A stretch of 64,000 bases of DNA from CBDFHC01 sp965247585 (lineage in GTDB: Bacteria > Chloroflexota > Dehalococcoidia > Lucifugimonadales > GCA-2712585), in the NCBI GenBank assembly GCA_965247585.1, contig CBDFHC010000005.1, positions 1,054,001 to 1,118,000 on the forward strand, in the 5' to 3' direction. The translations under genes were made by a program, and so were the position numbers. Below the pieces are notes generated by a model, which was not told the DNA's origin, searched no databases, and saw only the letters and a program-made list of their open reading frames with translations. Within the stretch, counting starts at the first letter, position 1. Every line of letters starts with the position of its first letter. Shown in pieces: positions 1 to 8,674 of the stretch.

Positions 1-1
1 A

Positions 2-1243
2 AGGGCCCGGACCGAGGCGGACAAGGCGGACGCGGTGCTGGCGCGGGGAGAGTCTATGGGTCCCCTGCACGGCGTGCCGATGACGATCAAGGACTCGTTG
101 GATACGGAGGGGGTGATCTCAACGGGGGGTACGACGGGATGTGCGAATCATGTTCCAGCGGAGGACGCCACGGCGGTGGCAAGGATGCGGGCCGCCGGTG
201 CGATACTGCTGGGGAAGACCAACACCCCGGAGCTGACCCTGGCGGGAGAGACGAACAACCTGGTCTACGGCCAGACGAACAATCCGTACGACACGTCAAG
301 GATGCCGGGAGGAAGCAGCGGTGGCGCGGGGGCGATCATTGCGGCGGGCGGGTCGCCCATGGACCTGGGGAGTGACACCGGCGGCAGCATACGCGGACCG
401 TCGAATTTCTGTGGAATCGCCGGTTTGAAGCCTACGTCGGGGCGGGTCCCGAGGACGGGACACGTGGTGCCGTATGGCATGGGGGCGGTGGACTCGCTGA
501 CGCAGAACGGCCCCATGGCACGGTTCGTGGAAGACCTGGCGGTGATCATGCCCATAATTTCCGGCCCCGATGGGCGGGACCCGGCGATTGTCCCGGCGCC
601 GCTGGGAGACCCAGCAGCGGTGGAGCTGAAAGGGCTGCGAGTCGCGGTGTACACGGACAACGGAATCATGACCCCCATGAAGGAGATCATGGAGACGGTG
701 GAGCGGGTGGCGGCAACGCTGCCGGAGGCAGGTATCTCGGTACAAGAAGACCGCCCTTCCGTTCTGACTCAGGCGGTAGATCTGTTCAACGGCCTGAGCA
801 CGGCGGACGGGAGGGCCTGGGTAAAGCGGCTGCTGGAGAGGTGCGGCACCACGGAGGTGCACCCGTGGCTGAAAAAACGGCTTGAAGATGCCAAGCCCAT
901 AGGAATTTCCGAGTTCACCGACCTGCTGGAGCGGATAGACCGATACCGTAGCGAGATGCTGCAATTCATGGAAAACTACGACGCGATTCTGTGCCCCGCT
1001 GGCGCATATTGGGCGTTGCCTCACGGCGACACGTTTAAGGAGGAGAACAGCAAGGCGCTGGGCTACACCGCGGCCTACAACCTGACGGGCTGGCCGGGAG
1101 CGGTGGTACGGGGCGGCACGTCTCCGGAGGGGCTGCCCATTGGGGTGCAGGTGGTGGCCAAGCCGTGGCGGGAGGACGTGGCTTTGGCGCTGGCCGGCTA
1201 CATAGAGTCCGTGTCGGGCGGCTGGCAGCCACCGCCGCTGTGA
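2..1243 (+). CDS. Amidase signature family hydrolase, N-terminus cut by window edge
   Basis: Amidase-signature enzyme, which hydrolyses a C-N amide bond; the substrate is unknown. The frame is open to the window edge and already reads amidase sequence (GPLHGVP, then TIKDS with the catalytic Lys), so the true start lies upstream; the GTG at 35 is not needed as a start. The glycine/serine-rich signature follows: GGSSGG contains the cis-Ser, and GSDTGGSIR the nucleophilic Ser, giving the complete Ser-cisSer-Lys triad. A GLKPTSGRVP segment follows, as usual in the family. About 410 residues are visible, against 450-500 for the family, so only a short N-terminal piece is missing. It ends convergent with the TPP enzyme, 36 bp away. 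Family assignment is firm, substrate unassigned. Confidence 0.9.
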   Translation, partial: RARTEADKADAVLARGESMGPLHGVPMTIKDSLDTEGVISTGGTTGCANHVPAEDATAVARMRAAGAILLGKTNTPELTLAGETNNLVYGQTNNPYDTSRMPGGSSGGAGAIIAAGGSPMDLGSDTGGSIRGPSNFCGIAGLKPTSGRVPRTGHVVPYGMGAVDSLTQNGPMARFVEDLAVIMPIISGPDGRDPAIVPAPLGDPAAVELKGLRVAVYTDNGIMTPMKEIMETVERVAATLPEAGISVQEDRPSVLTQAVDLFNGLSTADGRAWVKRLLERCGTTEVHPWLKKRLEDAKPIGISEFTDLLERIDRYRSEMLQFMENYDAILCPAGAYWALPHGDTFKEENSKALGYTAAYNLTGWPGAVVRGGTSPEGLPIGVQVVAKPWREDVALALAGYIESVSGGWQPPPL

Positions 1244-1279
1244 CCTACGGGCCTGGGTTGATGGGAGCGGGCGAGTCCT

Positions 1280-1861
1280 CTAGCCGTTCAACTCCTTGCG
1301 CAGGAAAACGAAAGACTCCGGCATGGAACGGCGCTGATTGTTGGGGTCGCTGAAAGGTTCGTCTTTGGGCCGGGGGTTTGGCACGGTTTTAACAGAGATT
1401 AACACCGGGCCGGGTTGTTCCAGTATCCCCTGCCAGCGGCTGGCGAACTCCTCCAGGTCATCGAACTGGAAAGTGGAGGCGTAACCCGCGTCCTTGGACA
1501 GGCCGGTGAAGGAGATTGCATCCCCGGCCGGGATGGGCTGTCCGCCGGTGGTGGCGTACATCCCGTTTTCAACGACGACATGGTAGAGGTTCTTCGGCTT
1601 CTTGTTGGCTATGGTGGCCAGGGTGCCCAGGTTCATGAGCAGGCTGCCATCGCCATCAAAAACTATGACCTTGGTGTCCGGCCTGGCCAGGGCAATGCCC
1701 AGGGCGATGGACGAGCCTTTGCCCATTACGGAAGAGGAAGTATCCCGGTCCGGTCTGGTGCTGATGGTGGGCCAAGCGGTGTTGGCCCGTTCACATGCTA
1801 TGACGATTTCATCCTTGCGGTGCTTCTCCACCACCGCCATCATGTCATACTGGTCTATCAT
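1280..1861 (-). CDS. TPP-binding decarboxylase beta-type subunit (sulfopyruvate/phosphonopyruvate decarboxylase-like)
   Basis: A 193-residue protein that is only the C-terminal TPP-binding domain of a thiamine-diphosphate enzyme. The Mg/TPP motif is the GDGSLLMNLG stretch near residues 70-80, followed by the NGMYATTGGQP segment that resembles the beta subunit of sulfopyruvate decarboxylase (ComE) and the C-terminal half of phosphonopyruvate decarboxylase. Such proteins need a partner pyrimidine-binding (alpha) domain; none is adjacent, because the gene starts 176 bp from the end of the archaellum operon and runs towards the amidase. ATG at 1861 has a GAGGGGG ribosome site five bases upstream. 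Assignment to the TPP superfamily is firm; the exact 2-oxoacid substrate is inferred only. Confidence 0.8.
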   Translation of the reverse strand: MIDQYDMMAVVEKHRKDEIVIACERANTAWPTISTRPDRDTSSSVMGKGSSIALGIALARPDTKVIVFDGDGSLLMNLGTLATIANKKPKNLYHVVVENGMYATTGGQPIPAGDAISFTGLSKDAGYASTFQFDDLEEFASRWQGILEQPGPVLISVKTVPNPRPKDEPFSDPNNQRRSMPESFVFLRKELNG

Positions 1862-2036
1862 TGAGGCCCCCTCGGAATTTGGAGTCCGGCTGATTTCCGG
1901 GCCAGGCTACTCGCCAATGGGCAACCTCAGCAACGGACCGGTCTAGCTACCCCCAGAATATAGCAGCAGCAGCGAATGTAACCTACCCCTGCAGTTGGCC
2001 GGCGAGAAGCGAAGAAGGTCCACAGCTATGTCCCCA

Positions 2037-2453
2037 TTACGGAACGAGGTCTGAGAAGCTGCGCTGTAGCTCTGCTATCTCCGCCAATAGCTCTCGCACA
2101 CCGGGCGCGTCAACAGCTTCGGCCAGCGTGGAGACGCGGGGATCTATTTCCACCTCTTCATCTTTGAAGACGTCCAGAAGATCTCCAAGGTCGTCGTCGC
2201 CGGATCCATCGTCGGTCTGTGCGGCAGCCTGGTCAGGGCCGGTTAAAAGCCGGTCCAAAGGTGGGGCCTCAGCAGCAGCGGGGACCGGCGAATTGGAGTC
2301 CAGAGGCGCCAGATTGACCAGTTTCGTAACTACCGGTGAGCCCGCCTCCACCGGGACCGGGACCGGGTCCGGTTCAACCGTTGGGAGATCAGGCTGGGGC
2401 TCGTCTCTAGCCGGATTGTGTTTTTTAGAGCCAAATTTAGGCAACAGTCCCAC
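2037..2453 (-). CDS. Small acidic, proline-rich protein at the end of the archaellum operon
   Basis: Unrecognised 138-residue protein. It follows arlJ directly: arlJ ends at 2465 and a GTG at 2453 is preceded by an AGAGGTG ribosome site, so it is very probably co-transcribed. A longer reading from an ATG at 2510 exists but would overlap arlJ and uses no visible ribosome site. The protein has a basic N-terminus (LLPKFGSKKHNPARDE), a middle rich in Pro, Val, Asp and Ala, and a C-terminal acidic, helix-prone tail (residues about 95-138) ending in a Leu/Glu-rich stretch that could form a short amphipathic helix. No membrane segment or signal peptide is seen. Position suggests an accessory or regulatory archaellum protein; nothing in the sequence fixes a function. 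Confidence 0.6.
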   Translation of the reverse strand: MGLLPKFGSKKHNPARDEPQPDLPTVEPDPVPVPVEAGSPVVTKLVNLAPLDSNSPVPAAAEAPPLDRLLTGPDQAAAQTDDGSGDDDLGDLLDVFKDEEVEIDPRVSTLAEAVDAPGVRELLAEIAELQRSFSDLVP

Positions 2454-2464
2454 GGTTACACCTC

Positions 2465-3952
2465 TTAAACCAAGACTTGTCGGGCAACGGGCGGAATGAA
2501 GATCAGGCAAACACCGGAGAGAGAGCAGATGACGCTGGCGTAGAAGGCCGCCTTGACGGGGTGGCCGCCGGTGGCGAATTTTGGCGCCATGGAGTTGGAC
2601 ACGGTGAAGCCTACGATCACTAAGAGCAAGAGATTGCTCACAAGGGAGAGGTCCTTGGCGTGGAATACCGGCAGATCAGGTATCCGGGCCGCCTGGCCGG
2701 AACCCATCTGGCCCACCAGGGTCTCCGATATGTTGGTGAGACGAAGGTTGAAGGATTGTATGACCTCCAGGATGAAAACAAGAAGGCCCACCATGGCGGT
2801 ATGCATTGGGAAGGTGAGGTAGGCGAAGGTGAGGGAAGCCACATCACGTTTCGCCCGCAAGAGGGCGATGCCCATGGAGTAGTCCGACGCCACTGTCCCA
2901 ACCTGCCCCGGGTTGCCGCCCAGGGCCACACCGTCCACCAGCATTCGGCTGGAGCGGTTCACCAGCTCGCTCCCAGCCTCGTCCCTGAACTGCTCCCAAC
3001 AGGCATCAGGGTTGAGATGGCTTTGAAGCCTGGCGCGCAGCCTGACAATGTACGGCTCCAGGGGTCCCATTGAGCGAACGTCCAGCTTGGAGAGACCAAC
3101 GGTCAAGGTAGAGCCGAGAGTGCCGGTGACGCTCCCCAGGGCCCTGAGGAAATCTGAGATGTTCTGGTCTACCGCGCTGACCCGTTGGTCATCCACGTAA
3201 GCGCAGATACCCGCGGGTAAGAGGGCCAAGCCCAAAGCGAGGAACACGGCGCCGGTACCGTAGATGTCATAGAAGTAGTAGCCGCACAGGAGACCCACCG
3301 GGGGCAACGCAAAGACCAGTCTGATGGCCCAGCGGCGCAGCTTGGGCCCTCTGCGGCCCTTGTAGGTCTTCATCTCCACTGGAGAGGCGGTGCGGATGAT
3401 GAACGCGCCGATGCCGGCGATGACCAGGGAGGTGATGCAGAGGGCGGCTACGAACATCTCACCGGCGTCATACAGCATGGAGGAGACCATGGCAACGACA
3501 ACGATGACGGTGACCGAGACGAGCAGCGCGGCGTAGGCGTCAGACCATTTTTGCAGGGATTCCAGCTTGCGGTAGTATTCGCTATCGTAAATCTCGCGCT
3601 GAACGCGTGCCTCAGTCCGAAGAAACCCTTCTTCAGACTCGCCGGTGCTTATGGAGCTGGCGAAGCGGAGAAGAAGGCTCTGGACCCGCGTGGCCTTGGT
3701 CTTCTTGGCAACGAGCTGAAAGGCGCGGTGGTATTCGAACCCCAGACGCTTAACCAGCAGGTAGACCTGACTAAAGTAGAACGTGGTGGCGTATGTCTGT
3801 GTGATAGCCAGCTCGAAGATCCGGTCCCTGGTGGCATGGCTGGCGGCCACCGCCTGCATGTAGGTGAGGTTGGAGAGCAGGTCAAAGGTTAGCCTGGCGT
3901 TATCTGAAGAGACCTTGTCTGTGCGCTTTCGAGAGGACGCGGTAGAGGCCAT
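2465..3952 (-). CDS. arlJ: ArlJ/FlaJ-like archaellum platform membrane protein (TadC/GspF family)
   Basis: Polytopic membrane platform protein (495 aa) expected to anchor the ArlI ATPase and guide filament assembly and rotation. Its architecture is that of ArlJ: a cytoplasmic GspF-like helical domain (about residues 20-130, including RVQSLLLRFA and GESEEGF), a first pair of hydrophobic segments (about 140-195), further helices near 215-255, a second GspF-like domain (about 260-375, DQNISDFLRALGS) and C-terminal membrane helices (about 380-490). ArlJ and bacterial TadC/GspF are homologous; the surrounding ArlH, ArlI and archaellin genes decide for ArlJ. The only start codon available is ATG at 3952, which overlaps the end of arlI by 53 bp, implying tight translational linkage. 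Confidence 0.88.
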   Translation of the reverse strand: MASTASSRKRTDKVSSDNARLTFDLLSNLTYMQAVAASHATRDRIFELAITQTYATTFYFSQVYLLVKRLGFEYHRAFQLVAKKTKATRVQSLLLRFASSISTGESEEGFLRTEARVQREIYDSEYYRKLESLQKWSDAYAALLVSVTVIVVVAMVSSMLYDAGEMFVAALCITSLVIAGIGAFIIRTASPVEMKTYKGRRGPKLRRWAIRLVFALPPVGLLCGYYFYDIYGTGAVFLALGLALLPAGICAYVDDQRVSAVDQNISDFLRALGSVTGTLGSTLTVGLSKLDVRSMGPLEPYIVRLRARLQSHLNPDACWEQFRDEAGSELVNRSSRMLVDGVALGGNPGQVGTVASDYSMGIALLRAKRDVASLTFAYLTFPMHTAMVGLLVFILEVIQSFNLRLTNISETLVGQMGSGQAARIPDLPVFHAKDLSLVSNLLLLVIVGFTVSNSMAPKFATGGHPVKAAFYASVICSLSGVCLIFIPPVARQVLV

Positions 3953-5621
3953 AAAAATCCAGCCCCTTCTGCTGGTGCAGCTTTTTTAGGATGTTTACGC
4001 GGGAGGTAAGGACTTCATAAATCTTGCGCCGTTGCGCCGGGGGGATTCCCCGCTTGACGGCGATCTTGTGCTCCAACAGGTAGCTGTTCATGTAACCCGT
4101 GAACTCAAAATAGTCTTTAATTGGGTCCCAGCGAAATACCTCAATGAATGAGAAAGAGTCAGACGACGAGTCATAGCCTATGATCTCGTTAACGCTGAGA
4201 ACCCGCCGCGCTATCCTTCCGCTGGGCAAACGGACGGCGGCCTGGATGACCGCCACGTTCAAGTTGTCGATGTACGTCTTGGGGACGTTGATGGGACTGC
4301 CGGTGAGGCGCTGAATGAGTTTTTCCACGGAGGCCGCGTGGAAGGTGGCCATGGCGGCATGGCCAGTCTGCATGGCCTGAAAGGCGATGAGCCCTTCTTC
4401 GCCACGGATCTCACCTATGATAATCTCGTTGGGCCGTTGCCTCAGGGCCGCCTTCAGTAGATCGAACATCGTGATGGCGGATCCAGCGTCGCTCTTGCCG
4501 CTCCCCCGCGTCACCTCACGGATCCAGTTCTGATGAGGCACCTGGACCTCCGGTGTGTCCTCAATGGAGATTATCTTCCCCGTTGGCGGGATAAAGGTGG
4601 TTATGGCGTTCAGCAGCGTGGTCTTTCCAGACGCCGTTTCGCCGGCGACGAAGAGGTTCATGCCCTCACTAATTATCAGGGAAAGGTAAGCGGCAACCTC
4701 ATAGGAAACGCTGCCGCTCTCCACCAGGTCCAGGATGCTAATGGGCGTTTCAGAGAACTTTCGGATGGTGAAGTTGCTGCCCCGCCTGGAGAGGTCCCCG
4801 CCGAAAACTATGTTGATTCTTGAGCCGTCCGGAAGGGTGGAGTCCACAATGGGATCTCGGAAAGTGACCGGTTTGCCCATCTTTTCCGAAAGGCGGATGA
4901 CGAAGGCGTCCAGCTCCCCAATGGAATCGAAGGTAACGGTGCACTTTAGGCTGTCGAATATCTTGTGCTCAACGAAGACAGACCCCACGCCGCTACAGCT
5001 AATGTCCTCAATGTTCGGGTCGTCTATGAGGGGCTGCAACGGGCCCATACCTTCCTTATCCCTGACCAGCAGGTACCGGAGAGCCTCCATCTCCGCCTGG
5101 GAGACTACGATCTTGCCGCCCCGCCGCTTGCCGCCGCCCTTTTCCCCGAACTTGGCGGAAGCGCTGGCGATGCACACCTTGTCCAGGACCTTCAGCAGCA
5201 GGTCCGCGCGAGAGCCGCCGTCCGTGGTGGACTGGTCTAGCTCATTCACCAGGTCCACCAGGCGCCCCTCAACTTCATCCATGAGCTCTGACAGGTCCTC
5301 CCCCATTCCCGGCTCAATGGGCGCGTAGATGTTGCGGCTGTCGGACTGGTCCGGGTAGATGTGGACGAAGACCCGTTCCGCCACGGGGTAAATCAGGTTG
5401 GGGTTTTCCAACTCCTTGTGCTTGCGGCTGAGGCTCTGGTAGTACTGGGGAATACCAATCTCCTCCAGAGGGACGAGGTGAAGGTAGTCCCACAGGTGTG
5501 GCAGAGACTTGGCGTGCTCCTGGAGCTCTTGAGGAAGCATCCTGAAGGTGGGGCAGCTAGAGATGTCATCACTATGACCGTGCGCTGGCGGCGCGCTGGC
5601 GGTTTGGGTGTTGGCGGCCAT
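3900..5621 (-). CDS. arlI: ArlI/FlaI-like archaellum assembly and rotation ATPase
   Basis: Secretion-superfamily hexameric ATPase that powers archaellum assembly and rotation at the cytoplasmic membrane. In 573 residues it shows a variable N-terminal domain (1-170) with a Gly/Lys-rich linker, then the conserved CpaF/ArlI N-domain (EMEALRYLL to VEHKIFDSL), Walker A GETASGKT (327-334), Asp box ISIEDTPEV (351-359), Walker B EIIIGEIRGEE (399-409) and His box HAAMATFHAA (421-430). All catalytic motifs are intact. It starts two bases after the arlH stop codon and overlaps arlJ, the fixed arlH-arlI-arlJ order of archaellum loci. TadA/CpaF ATPases are the nearest bacterial relatives, but those loci carry no ArlH. 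Confidence 0.92.
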   Translation of the reverse strand: MAANTQTASAPPAHGHSDDISSCPTFRMLPQELQEHAKSLPHLWDYLHLVPLEEIGIPQYYQSLSRKHKELENPNLIYPVAERVFVHIYPDQSDSRNIYAPIEPGMGEDLSELMDEVEGRLVDLVNELDQSTTDGGSRADLLLKVLDKVCIASASAKFGEKGGGKRRGGKIVVSQAEMEALRYLLVRDKEGMGPLQPLIDDPNIEDISCSGVGSVFVEHKIFDSLKCTVTFDSIGELDAFVIRLSEKMGKPVTFRDPIVDSTLPDGSRINIVFGGDLSRRGSNFTIRKFSETPISILDLVESGSVSYEVAAYLSLIISEGMNLFVAGETASGKTTLLNAITTFIPPTGKIISIEDTPEVQVPHQNWIREVTRGSGKSDAGSAITMFDLLKAALRQRPNEIIIGEIRGEEGLIAFQAMQTGHAAMATFHAASVEKLIQRLTGSPINVPKTYIDNLNVAVIQAAVRLPSGRIARRVLSVNEIIGYDSSSDSFSFIEVFRWDPIKDYFEFTGYMNSYLLEHKIAVKRGIPPAQRRKIYEVLTSRVNILKKLHQQKGLDFYGLYRVLSKAHRQGLFR

Positions 5622-5623
5622 TA

Positions 5624-6340
5624 CTAGGCCTTGGCCTTGGATACGGGGATGATGTGCATGCCCAGACCGGGCTCCACGTCAAAGCTGACTATGTTGCCGG
5701 TGGTCTTCTCGGCGTTGCGTACCTTGGCCACCTCCAGCACCTTCACCAACTGCTCCCCCACCTCTTCAAGCCGAAGGCTCAGATGAGCATCGCACAGGGA
5801 GCGAACGCGGATGAGGGTCTTCTCATCAAAGGCGGAGGTATGGACCACCAGGATCACGGTCTTGCCGGCGTCGCAGAGCGTTTTAGCGCTGGCAAAGTAG
5901 TCGATTACGGACCGGATGTCGCTATGACCAATCAGAGTGGTAAGGGAGTCCACCACCACCGTGGTCATCCGGTCCGGCAGCGCGGCGATGTGGTCCCGGA
6001 GGAGCTCGTAGACAAGCTCTGGATTAACGTTCTTGGAAGGCAGGGACAGGGGATATATTCGCATCCAGTCAACCAGAAAGTAGTCCGTCACATCCAAGCC
6101 AAGTGACGCCATTTGGGTAAGAAGGCTCTTCACCGTGTTCTCGGTGGTGTAGTAGGCCACCTGCATCTCTGACTGGAGGGACCCATAGGTCAAATGCTGA
6201 CACAAGACGCTCTTTCCGGCGTCCGATTGGCCCTCGATGAGGGTAAGGGACCCCATTGGAATCCCTCCCCCCAGCTTCTTGTCCATCTCATCTGCACCGG
6301 TGGAGACAACCCTTGCCTTTTTGGGTATATCGGATACCAT
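5624..6340 (-). CDS. arlH: ArlH/FlaH-like KaiC-family ATP-binding motor regulator
   Basis: RecA/KaiC-fold ATP-binding protein (238 aa) that in archaea binds ArlI and forms part of the motor ring. Opening residues GADEMDKKLGGGIPMGSLTLIEG are typical of the family (shown as 9-37). The Walker A is GQSDAGKS (37-44), a variant of the usual G-x-x-G-x-G-K-S with Asp-Ala before the GKS; Walker B is the hydrophobic run ending at D131 (TTVVVDS). ArlH is the diagnostic component: it is absent from bacterial type IV pilus and Tad systems, so its presence separates an archaellum from those relatives. ATG at 6340 has an AGGAG site eight bases upstream. It sits 33 bp after the ArlF-like gene and 2 bp before arlI. 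Confidence 0.92.
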   Translation of the reverse strand: MVSDIPKKARVVSTGADEMDKKLGGGIPMGSLTLIEGQSDAGKSVLCQHLTYGSLQSEMQVAYYTTENTVKSLLTQMASLGLDVTDYFLVDWMRIYPLSLPSKNVNPELVYELLRDHIAALPDRMTTVVVDSLTTLIGHSDIRSVIDYFASAKTLCDAGKTVILVVHTSAFDEKTLIRVRSLCDAHLSLRLEEVGEQLVKVLEVAKVRNAEKTTGNIVSFDVEPGLGMHIIPVSKAKA

Positions 6341-6373
6341 GGCAAACTCCTTTGGAAAGAATTTGGGCCCGGC

Positions 6374-6889
6374 CTAGGTGTGCAAAAAGGTGCCGGTGGT
6401 ATAGACACCGTTGGGGGTGACCACAACCACGGTGGCGGTGGTGTTGGTTTTCACCGGAGGCACCGCCTTGAGCTTTAACGTGACCTTCTCGTCAGGGTCC
6501 CACAACGTGGGGTTGTAGCCGTCCGGGGATATGGAGTCCACCAGCCACTGATCGTTCCCGGGGCCGGAGGTAACGTAGTCCAGCCGCTTGATGGTCAGTT
6601 GGTTGTTGGTGGCGGTGTACTGAATAAAAACGTCCATCATGGACCAATCAACTATGGTAATGGCGCCGGTATTTTCTATCTCCACATCCGCCACAGTGCC
6701 GCCGCCGGAGTCCGAGCTGATGAAAGTCGGCTGGGCTAAGACAGTGCGGATACGCTCTCCCTGAAGGCCGGCGGCCTGATTCATGGTCTCTCCCTGTGCC
6801 AGGCTAGAGGCGATCAGGGTGGTCATCAGAATCATAGAGGTGACCAGAAGAGTCCCCCCAAAAAAGACGGCTGCGGCAACTACGCTCAT
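6374..6889 (-). CDS. arlF: ArlF-like (FlaF/FlaG family) archaellum stator-type protein
   Basis: A 171-residue protein with one N-terminal hydrophobic segment (about residues 3-28) followed by a soluble beta-rich domain, the layout of ArlF and ArlG, which form the pseudoperiplasmic or periplasmic stator around the archaellum. The central part carries ADVEIENTGAITI and a later NPTLWDPDEKVTLKL stretch, similar in style to the contact region of ArlF. No ribosome site is visible before ATG 6889, so translation may be coupled to the upstream ArlG-like gene, 21 bp away. Which of this pair is ArlF and which ArlG is judged from weak similarity and could be the other way round; that both belong to the FlaF/FlaG group is more secure because of domain layout and position. 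Confidence 0.7.
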   Translation of the reverse strand: MSVVAAAVFFGGTLLVTSMILMTTLIASSLAQGETMNQAAGLQGERIRTVLAQPTFISSDSGGGTVADVEIENTGAITIVDWSMMDVFIQYTATNNQLTIKRLDYVTSGPGNDQWLVDSISPDGYNPTLWDPDEKVTLKLKAVPPVKTNTTATVVVVTPNGVYTTGTFLHT

Positions 6890-6910
6890 AAGTGGTTAGT
6901 CCGTTAGCGT

Positions 6911-7372
6911 CTAGACGCTGAATTCCTTGGAGGCGCTGCCGCCGTTGGGCACAATGAATTTGAGGGTGTTAAGGCCAGTCTCCACGGCGGTCAGCTCCAC
7001 GGTTACCTTTATGGTGTTTCCTTGATGCCATTGGGTGCCATTCTCTATGGAGTAGGTCCAGTATTCGGCGCCGCTGTTGTACGGGATTCGCTTAATGGCG
7101 GTGGGACTCTCCAAAAAGAAGTCTGACAGGTCAATGCCCATGATTTTTTCTGTGCCGACGTTTTTTACCCAAAAGAAGAGCTGGTCCGTTGTAGTGTCCC
7201 CGGAGGCGAAGACAATTTCTATGTCCGTCTTGATCCGGCTGGACGCCGCGGCGCTGGAGACCAGAATAGCGCTGGACCCTCGTCCTACGGCGGGTATCAC
7301 GGTGTTCATGACGGCCACGGAGGCGATGACGGTAGCGATGAGAAACAGTGCGGTGGAAACAGGTTTTTCCAA
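6911..7372 (-). CDS. arlG: ArlG-like (FlaF/FlaG family) archaellum stator-type protein
   Basis: A 153-residue protein with one N-terminal transmembrane segment (about 5-28) and a beta-rich domain. The segments IKTDIEIVFASGD and FFWVKNVGTEKI resemble the TDI.I..A / YVKNVG pattern of ArlG. It would form the stator filament anchored in the membrane and cap ArlF. Translation starts at a TTG (7372) with an AGGAGAGG ribosome site. It is followed 21 bp later by the ArlF-like gene and preceded 79 bp away by the ArlCDE-like gene. In a diderm or monoderm bacterium such a protein would have to bind a different wall or S-layer from the archaeal one, which may explain the divergence. Confidence 0.72.
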   Translation of the reverse strand: MEKPVSTALFLIATVIASVAVMNTVIPAVGRGSSAILVSSAAASSRIKTDIEIVFASGDTTTDQLFFWVKNVGTEKIMGIDLSDFFLESPTAIKRIPYNSGAEYWTYSIENGTQWHQGNTIKVTVELTAVETGLNTLKFIVPNGGSASKEFSV

Positions 7373-7451
7373 ATACCTCTCCTATTGATTTCAACTCTCC
7401 GGCGCGTCCCAGCCTGGATGGGGTGTCCACGGACCAATGGTCTCCGCTGTG

Positions 7452-8519
7452 CTACTCGGAGGACAAAATGCCGTGAAGCTGTAGCATAAGGTCTGACCAA
7501 TCGTGGTCCGATGCGGGGTCCGACCCCGTGGCTTCTTCCGCAGAGGGGTCCTCATCCAGTAGCTGAAGGATCTGCAGCACCATCCGTTTCAACAACGGTC
7601 TATATTGAGCATATCTGACGTACAGGTTGAGGAACTCGTACAGCTTGTCCTCCCCCATGCGGCGCCGGGCCAAAGAGACCCACCTGACCAGGCCAGCCAT
7701 CTCCCTTACGCTGACCGTCGCTTCAAAGTCGCCGTCCTCCCCCAGGTCCTCAGCGCCGGTGTTGGCGCGCCGTCTGATCGGCGCTGCGCCGTTGCCAACG
7801 CTCCTTGCGTGGACCGCCGCGGTCTTCCTGTCGGCAGGGCGGGGTGAGGCAGCTCGCGGCTGAGCGTCCCCGCCGAACTCGGTCGAAATCTCGGGGTCAA
7901 TTGGGTGCTCAAAAATTGGCGCATCATATAGGGCCCCCGGCCGGGTGCGGCGGCGTTGAGGGCGCACTGAGACCGGCGGCTCTTCGATTTGCTCCTCCAG
8001 CCGGTGACGAGCCGGCGGCGAAACGGGCTCAAAGGGACCCACTGGCATTGGGTCCGCCGGTTGCGCCACAGGCGGCGGGGCCAGGAAGGCTGATGGGGGT
8101 GTTGCAGGAGGTGGCGGTGGTGGCGGCGGATACCCATACGCCGCCGGGGGCGGAGGTGGTGGCGGATACCCATACCCCGCCGGGGGCGGTGGGGGCGGTG
8201 GGGGCGGTGGATAGTACCCCTGCGCTGCGGCCGGTGGCGGGGGTGGTGGGGCAGGCGCCTCCCTTGTCTGCCGTGGGACGGAGGCATGGTCCGGTTGTTG
8301 GGACGGGCTGCGCTCCGATTCCGAATAGCCATCCGGGGATTGAAGGTGGATGGGGGAAAGCGCGGCAGGAGATGTATTGCCGTGGACAAATCGCTCTCCG
8401 ACTGGTGTGTCGACCTTCATCACTATGGCGCGCAGGTCCACCAGGGACTGCTTCACCTCTCCCTTGATCAGCTTCATCTCTTCTTCAATGACGCCCAATC
8501 TGGATTCCAGGTCAGCCAT
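7452..8519 (-). CDS. ArlCDE-like archaellum cytoplasmic protein with long polyproline linker
   Basis: A 355-residue protein in the arlC/D/E position. It begins with a predicted coiled coil (residues 1-38, MADLESRLGVIEEEMKLI), continues into a long disordered stretch dominated by polyproline blocks separated by YGY or AAYGY (about 88-150), then an Arg-rich disordered region, and ends with an alpha-helical domain (about 265-355) with LVRWVSLARRRMGEDKLYEFLNLY, resembling the FlaD/E helical module (a Trp followed by helices, Leu and Tyr rich). ArlC/D/E couple the motor to chemotaxis switching in Euryarchaeota. The start was set at ATG 8519, which has a GGGAG ribosome site, rather than an ATG at 8594 that would add 25 non-homologous residues. 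Assignment is by position plus weak similarity. Confidence 0.62.
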   Translation of the reverse strand: MADLESRLGVIEEEMKLIKGEVKQSLVDLRAIVMKVDTPVGERFVHGNTSPAALSPIHLQSPDGYSESERSPSQQPDHASVPRQTREAPAPPPPPPAAAQGYYPPPPPPPPPPAGYGYPPPPPPPAAYGYPPPPPPPPATPPSAFLAPPPVAQPADPMPVGPFEPVSPPARHRLEEQIEEPPVSVRPQRRRTRPGALYDAPIFEHPIDPEISTEFGGDAQPRAASPRPADRKTAAVHARSVGNGAAPIRRRANTGAEDLGEDGDFEATVSVREMAGLVRWVSLARRRMGEDKLYEFLNLYVRYAQYRPLLKRMVLQILQLLDEDPSAEEATGSDPASDHDWSDLMLQLHGILSSE

Positions 8520-8674
8520 CTCTCGCGTCTCCCTAACCCATTGAAGGTTGATTAGATATGGCCGGTGCGGCCATTTCCCTGAGCGCCGTGGCAAACGATT
8601 TCAAGCGAGCAGCCAATTGGCAATGGTGTTCCCGAGATAGTTCCGACGCCGGAGCGGCGCCTGACTCGCCGGTC

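Noticed and set aside
2465..5621. Tad/Flp pilus instead of archaellum
   Set aside because: The locus has ArlH and archaellins with class III leaders, and lacks TadB, RcpC, TadZ and Flp pilins.
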